From: JAZDDE01 sp039714435
Lineage (GTDB): Bacteria; Gemmatimonadota; Gemmatimonadetes; Palauibacterales; Palauibacteraceae
NCBI GenBank assembly: GCA_039714435.1
Contig: JBDLJJ010000010.1
Coordinates: forward strand, 1-41,693
Direction of reading: 5' to 3'
DNA: 41,693 nt
A program made the position numbers and the translations under genes. Below, one piece after another: positions 39,201 to 41,693 of the stretch (its first letter is position 1; the number at the start of each line of letters is the position of its first letter). The notes under the pieces were generated by a model, which ran no database searches, was not told where the DNA came from, and saw nothing but the letters and a program-made list of their open reading frames with translations.

Positions 39201-40574
39201 CGGGGAGTCATCGCCGCCTTCGCACCCGTTGCCAGGCGCAAGCGTATCCAGCTCCGTTTCGACGCTCCACTGGATCCGCTCATCCTGTCATTCGATCCGG
39301 ACGCGCTCGAAAAAGTGCTGACCAACTTGCTCTCCAACGCGTTCAAATTCTGTACTGAAGATGGCACTATCGCCCTCACGATCAGTTGGCAGGATCACGA
39401 AGACGGGACCGCTCGAGCGAGTTTGAGCGTCGCGGACACGGGTCCGGGCATACCTCCCGATGACCTGGCCCATGTATTCGAACGCTTCTACCAGACTTCT
39501 GACTCAGAAGAGCGTCTACAGCCGGGTACGGGGATAGGGCTGTCTCTCGTCAAAGAACTCGTGGAACTGCACGGAGGCAGCGTGGAGGCCGAGAGCTCCT
39601 CGGGAGAAGGAGCCAAGTTTACCGTGATCCTTCCCCTTGATGAATCGGTACAGGAGACGGTCGCGTACACCGGTGACGCGGAAGACGTGGAGGAGGCGGT
39701 ACCGACGGGTCCAGTCGGCGTTCCGGAGGCCGAGCCGGCCGAAGACGAGCTCGATTCCGACGATGCCGAACTCTACAGGGACGATGAGGAGAGTCGTAGG
39801 GAGGACGTAGTAACGGTCCTGGTAGTTGATGACAGCGAGGACATCCGGACGTACATCCGCTCCCGTTTCGAGCCGCGGTACCGCGTGGCCGAGGCCGGCG
39901 ACGGAAGCGAGGGCCTTGAACGAGCCCGCACTCTGCTGCCCGACCTTGTGATCAGCGATGTCGTGATGCCCGGAATGGACGGCTACGAGCTGTGTCAGGC
40001 GCTCCGGGCGAGTCCGGAGACGGACTTCATTCCCATTATCCTGCTCACAGCCAAGGCAGAGACAGCGGACATGGTCGCCGGCCTGGAGCAGGGCGCCGAT
40101 GCATACGTAGTGAAGCCGTTCGAGATGCAGGAACTGGAAGCGAAGTCTGCTAACCTGATCGAATCTCGCCGACGCCTACGGGACCGGTTCGGTTCACACG
40201 GTCTGGAGCTTCGTGCCGGTGTCGTTCCGATCAATTCCGCTGATGCCGATTATCTGGAACGCGTCCGCCAGGCGATCGAGGAGAACCTGGCGGACGGCGA
40301 ATTCGGTGTCGCTCAGCTTGCCAGGGCGGTATCCCAGGACCGGTCGCATCTGTATCGGCGGATCCGGGAGCTACTGGACGAAACACCGAGTGAGCTGATT
40401 CGTCGTCTAAGGCTCGAACGGTCCGCCCAGCTTCTGGCCGGTAACGCGGGCTCTGTGGCCGAAATAGGATATGCGTGCGGCTTCAACAGCGTTTCGTACT
40501 TCTGCAAGTGCTTTCGAGAGCACCACCAGATGACCGCAACCGAGTTCCGCAGCGCGCAGCCAGCCTCTCAATAG
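36273..40574 (+). CDS. Hybrid two-component system regulator (HTCS)
   Basis: This 1433-residue protein has a signal peptide (~1-45, ending FWPIASQAQ), a periplasmic double beta-propeller (~50-710) with about 15 W-[VIML]-[GA]-T blades (such as LWVATFDGLVRFDG and WVGTWGGGLNRL), and a Y_Y_Y domain (~739-814). A transmembrane helix (YYALLILVISLLGLGALRW, ~825-843), a coiled coil, HisKA with H903 in SHEFRTPLTLTIG, and HATPase with NLLSNAFKF, DTGPGIP and GTGIGLSLV follow. An acidic linker then leads to a receiver with phosphoacceptor D1229 (ISDVVMPGMDG) and an AraC HTH (~1340-1430). The GTG start has AGGAGG six bases ahead. It senses an envelope ligand and regulates transcription directly. Confidence 0.93.
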   Translation: MDVVGQVTDIISRRSCPGAASRLLCAVAGAVMVFWPIASQAQTAPSLYTDPGYVHEQWTIADGLPVNSINDILQTRDGYLWVATFDGLVRFDGSRFTVFNSGNSEGLPSNRIVRLLEDRMGTIWLLTEQGHLVRFGSGRFTHFGPSHGFGDRRAWILYEDPDGTVWVGTDRGFGRIQGDRLELVAEDMIDTRVSALLADSGGVLWVGTWDAQVFRYEEGKVRPVPRPEASWGRAYSFYQDPAGAVWVATSSGAYRVDQLPETALDSPLAGLRTPVSQLVRSPETGLLWVAAAGGTYRVEAGGATLIATRPGALNMKERMQVDEDGAVWKAIGARLYRDGHLIARFGPDAEVVLTADIQSFYRDREGSIWIGTNADGLHRLKPALFGVYSEDAGITHRNIYPVLEDHLGFMWVGTWGGGLNRLSPDGTATGVNPAGENSNFVTALYLDRSDSLWVGYYGNGVLTCELPEMSCVRPDTSVPRYARVRAFHKDGAGRMWVGTDTRLLRRDSKGWTTLDGLPQGPQHAVRVFAETSDGALWMGTNGGGLFRFYDGTFESVTPRDGLPSDLIRSLYQDEDGWLWVGTEGRGLARIDLSDWDTAEPAIEARRIVSYRQTDGLFDEVIHQILEDDFGRLWMSTNRGIFWVERTELLAFADGSVSRIHSVGYTEREGLKNREANGGFQPAGVKAADGRLWFPTQDGVAVVDPANLIRNAVVPPVVLEEVRSGERVLTLGGDGFTLGTDERDVEFSYTALSLLAPENVRFRYRLDGYNEDWVEAGNRRTAFYTNVRPGEYTFRVIASNNDGVWNEEGAAVSLTVDPHFYETRTYYALLILVISLLGLGALRWRISSLERHRRELRELVETRTEQLREQQTQLATQNVQLEQQAVKLEEINRAKSRFFANISHEFRTPLTLTIGPLEDLRDRGADESEEKQSRYIDMALRNARRLLRLVNQILDVAKLESGEMKLQAYPQDLIAFARGVIAAFAPVARRKRIQLRFDAPLDPLILSFDPDALEKVLTNLLSNAFKFCTEDGTIALTISWQDHEDGTARASLSVADTGPGIPPDDLAHVFERFYQTSDSEERLQPGTGIGLSLVKELVELHGGSVEAESSSGEGAKFTVILPLDESVQETVAYTGDAEDVEEAVPTGPVGVPEAEPAEDELDSDDAELYRDDEESRREDVVTVLVVDDSEDIRTYIRSRFEPRYRVAEAGDGSEGLERARTLLPDLVISDVVMPGMDGYELCQALRASPETDFIPIILLTAKAETADMVAGLEQGADAYVVKPFEMQELEAKSANLIESRRRLRDRFGSHGLELRAGVVPINSADADYLERVRQAIEENLADGEFGVAQLARAVSQDRSHLYRRIRELLDETPSELIRRLRLERSAQLLAGNAGSVAEIGYACGFNSVSYFCKCFREHHQMTATEFRSAQPASQ

Positions 40575-40590
40575 CGCACCTAATAGCATC

Positions 40591-40650
40591 GATGTTGTGG
40601 ATCGTATGCCTGATGTTGCGTGCAACGTCTGTCTCACGAATCCGCAACAT
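40591..40650. promoter_or_regulatory. Direct and inverted repeats between HTCS and receiver gene
   Basis: GATGTTG occurs at 40591-40597 and 40612-40618, 21 bases apart (about two helical turns). ATGTTGCG at 40613-40620 has its exact complement CGCAACAT at 40643-40650. Two-turn-spaced direct repeats are the usual target of AraC-type DNA-binding domains, which the preceding regulator carries. The rest of the 196-base gap shows only GAGAGGAG at 40746-40753 and a short ATG frame (MGNVTRA) at 40764. Confidence 0.45.
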
Positions 40651-40770
40651 GATCGCTACCACCTTCCCGCGGCCGGTTTGTAGACTTGCTGTGTCCGTAT
40701 CGGCGCGACGCAGGAGCGGTGTCCGATTTGATCGTGGACCGAAGCGAGAGGAGTTGCTGAGCGATGGGTA

Positions 40771-41298
40771 ATGTCACCCGAGCGTGAAGCAGACGGCCCC
40801 GCTGGCCAGCCGGTAGAGCCGGAACAGGCATCGGCCTCGGACCGCGTGCTACTCGAGGTTTCCATCCTCGAATCCGAGTCCGAGGACGCGCAGCGGCCAA
40901 ATGGCGTTGGCGACGAGCCGGACGAGGAGGATCAGGGCCGCACCGTATTGGTCATTTCTAACGATGAGGACATGCGGCGGTATGTGCGGCGGTGTCTTCG
41001 AACCCACGACGGTATTCAGGTCGTGGAGGCTCCAGACGGAAAGGATGCCTTCGCTGAGGACCAAAAGGTGCTTCCAAGCCTGGTCATCGTAGATGTAGTC
41101 GAGCCGGGCTCCACCTACCCGCTCGACCGCGCGCTGCGCTCCAGGTCAGTGCCGCCTCAGCTGCCCACGATCGTAATCACCGACGAGCCACCCGTCGGTG
41201 GCCGCCAGCTCCCACCAGGCGCTGCGACATACGTACTTGTAAAGCCGTTCAATGCGCGGAGGCTCTGTGCTGAAGTAGACAGGATGATTGACCACTAG
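40771..41298 (+). CDS. Single-domain receiver protein, acidic N-terminus, degenerate
   Basis: The 175-residue protein has an acidic disordered-looking N-terminus (~1-55, with DEPDEEDQGRT) and a CheY-like receiver. TVLVISNDEDMRRYVRRCL is strand 1 and helix 1, where the first acidic residue of the usual DDD/DD pair is Asn. LVIVDVVEPGSTYP holds the phosphoacceptor Asp, ITDEPP the conserved Thr, and VLVKPFNARRL the Lys-Pro. The loop after the Asp lacks MPGMDG. It resembles the receiver of the upstream HTCS and may be its truncated paralogue or a phosphate sink. The ATG has a weak site. Confidence 0.75.
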   Translation: MSPEREADGPAGQPVEPEQASASDRVLLEVSILESESEDAQRPNGVGDEPDEEDQGRTVLVISNDEDMRRYVRRCLRTHDGIQVVEAPDGKDAFAEDQKVLPSLVIVDVVEPGSTYPLDRALRSRSVPPQLPTIVITDEPPVGGRQLPPGAATYVLVKPFNARRLCAEVDRMIDH

Positions 41299-41330
41299 TG
41301 TCTCGAAACCAACTCCAGAAGGAGGTAGTA

Positions 41331-41693
41331 ATGATGTACGAGCGAATTCGAACAGTGGCGCCACTGACTATTCTGCTGGCGCTGATCGCCGCCAAGCCGG
41401 TGGCTGCTCAGTTGCCCGATCCGGGAATGGAAGTGGACATCACTCGTACTGCGCTGGTTATCACCGATCCGCAGAACGACTTCTTGAGTCCGGAAGGCGT
41501 AACCTGGGGTGTTGTGGGGGAAAGCGTTACGGAAAACAACACGGTAGCGAATCTCGAGCGGCTCATGTCAGCCGCGAAGGCAAACGGGGTGGCTATGTTC
41601 GTTTCTCCCCACTACTACTTCCCGACCGACCACGGCTGGAAATTCGAGGGTGCTCTCGAGGTGCTCATGCACAACATCGGGATGTTCGACAGA
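41331..41693 (+). CDS. Exported isochorismatase-like cysteine hydrolase, N-terminal part
   Basis: The gene runs off the window end after 121 codons. Residues 1-27 are a signal peptide (LTILLALIAAKPVAAQ). The domain start VDITRTALVITDPQNDFLSP holds the conserved Asp of the Asp-Lys-Cys triad, and VANLERLMSAAKANGVAMFV follows, with SPHYYFPTDHGWKF as the substrate lid. This matches cysteine hydrolases related to isochorismatase and nicotinamidase. The Lys and Cys lie beyond the window. Export is unusual for this family. A strong AAGGAGG precedes the ATG. Confidence 0.83.
   Translation, partial: MMYERIRTVAPLTILLALIAAKPVAAQLPDPGMEVDITRTALVITDPQNDFLSPEGVTWGVVGESVTENNTVANLERLMSAAKANGVAMFVSPHYYFPTDHGWKFEGALEVLMHNIGMFDR

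Noticed and set aside
1..41693. CRISPR arrays, tRNA/rRNA genes, insertion sequences or prophage
   Set aside because: No regular direct repeats, tRNA cloverleaf, transposase or phage structural motif was found by reading both strands.

Overview
The window is a GC-rich, gene-dense bacterial chromosome segment (roughly 60% G+C by eye) with no rRNA, tRNA, phage, insertion-sequence or CRISPR signature. Gram-negative cell architecture is indicated by several lipoprotein signal peptides and by a hybrid two-component sensor with a periplasmic beta-propeller. The mix of small stand-alone enzymes, NHL-repeat exported proteins and a propeller-type hybrid sensor resembles Gemmatimonadota or a related FCB-group lineage. 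That assignment is inference from gene style, not from a marker gene.

Layout. 1-7284 is a plus-strand run of small genes: acetyltransferase tail, SnoaL-like, DinB, a lipid-anchored RidA, DUF1330, glyoxalase (VOC), SAM methyltransferase, GNAT, antibiotic-biosynthesis-monooxygenase-like (ABM), a one-TM protein, a lipase-like hydrolase, VOC, a DUF2238 membrane protein and a DUF4760-like protein. 7285-13345 is mixed-strand: an exported hypothetical, two GNATs, an exported SnoaL-like protein, an APH-like kinase, a minus-strand pair (serine hydrolase then DoxX) and a divergent AraC regulator. 13370-16696 holds a TraB/GumN-like protein, an ArsM-like methyltransferase interrupted in frame by UGA, and a DEAD-box RNA helicase. 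16872-24406 holds an NHL lipoprotein, zinc ribbon, DUF4440, DUF523, a methyltransferase, homocysteine S-methyltransferase, ABM, an NmrA-like protein, a DUF5602 lipoprotein and a second NHL protein. 24578-33508 holds a NUDT6-like Nudix protein, an SDR, three overlapping membrane-protein genes, an AAC(6')-like and a RimJ-like GNAT, DUF3224, a double VOC protein, a cation diffusion facilitator, a Cys/Met-metabolism PLP enzyme and a membrane protein. 33505-41693 holds a start-less minus-strand frame, a DUF1554 lipoprotein, YtoQ, a Cdd1-like helix-hairpin-helix protein, an M50 protease, a 1433-residue hybrid two-component regulator, a divergent single-domain receiver and the start of an exported isochorismatase-like hydrolase. 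No gene-free stretch exceeds 300 bases.

The most interesting object is the ArsM-like methyltransferase at 14359-15150. Its in-frame UGA falls where ArsM-type enzymes carry a catalytic, metalloid-binding cysteine. The frame continues through conserved-looking sequence for 59 codons, and a stem-loop of bacterial SECIS geometry follows the UGA directly. It is best read as a candidate selenoprotein, although a nonsense mutation cannot be excluded from one sequence.

The genes do not form one pathway. They are mostly independent small-molecule modification, detoxification or resistance-like functions, often translationally coupled by 4-nt overlaps. Several families that are normally cytosolic (RidA, SnoaL, isochorismatase) carry export signals here. 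The clearest regulatory units are the serine hydrolase with its divergent AraC gene, and the hybrid sensor with the adjacent receiver and the repeat-rich spacer between them.
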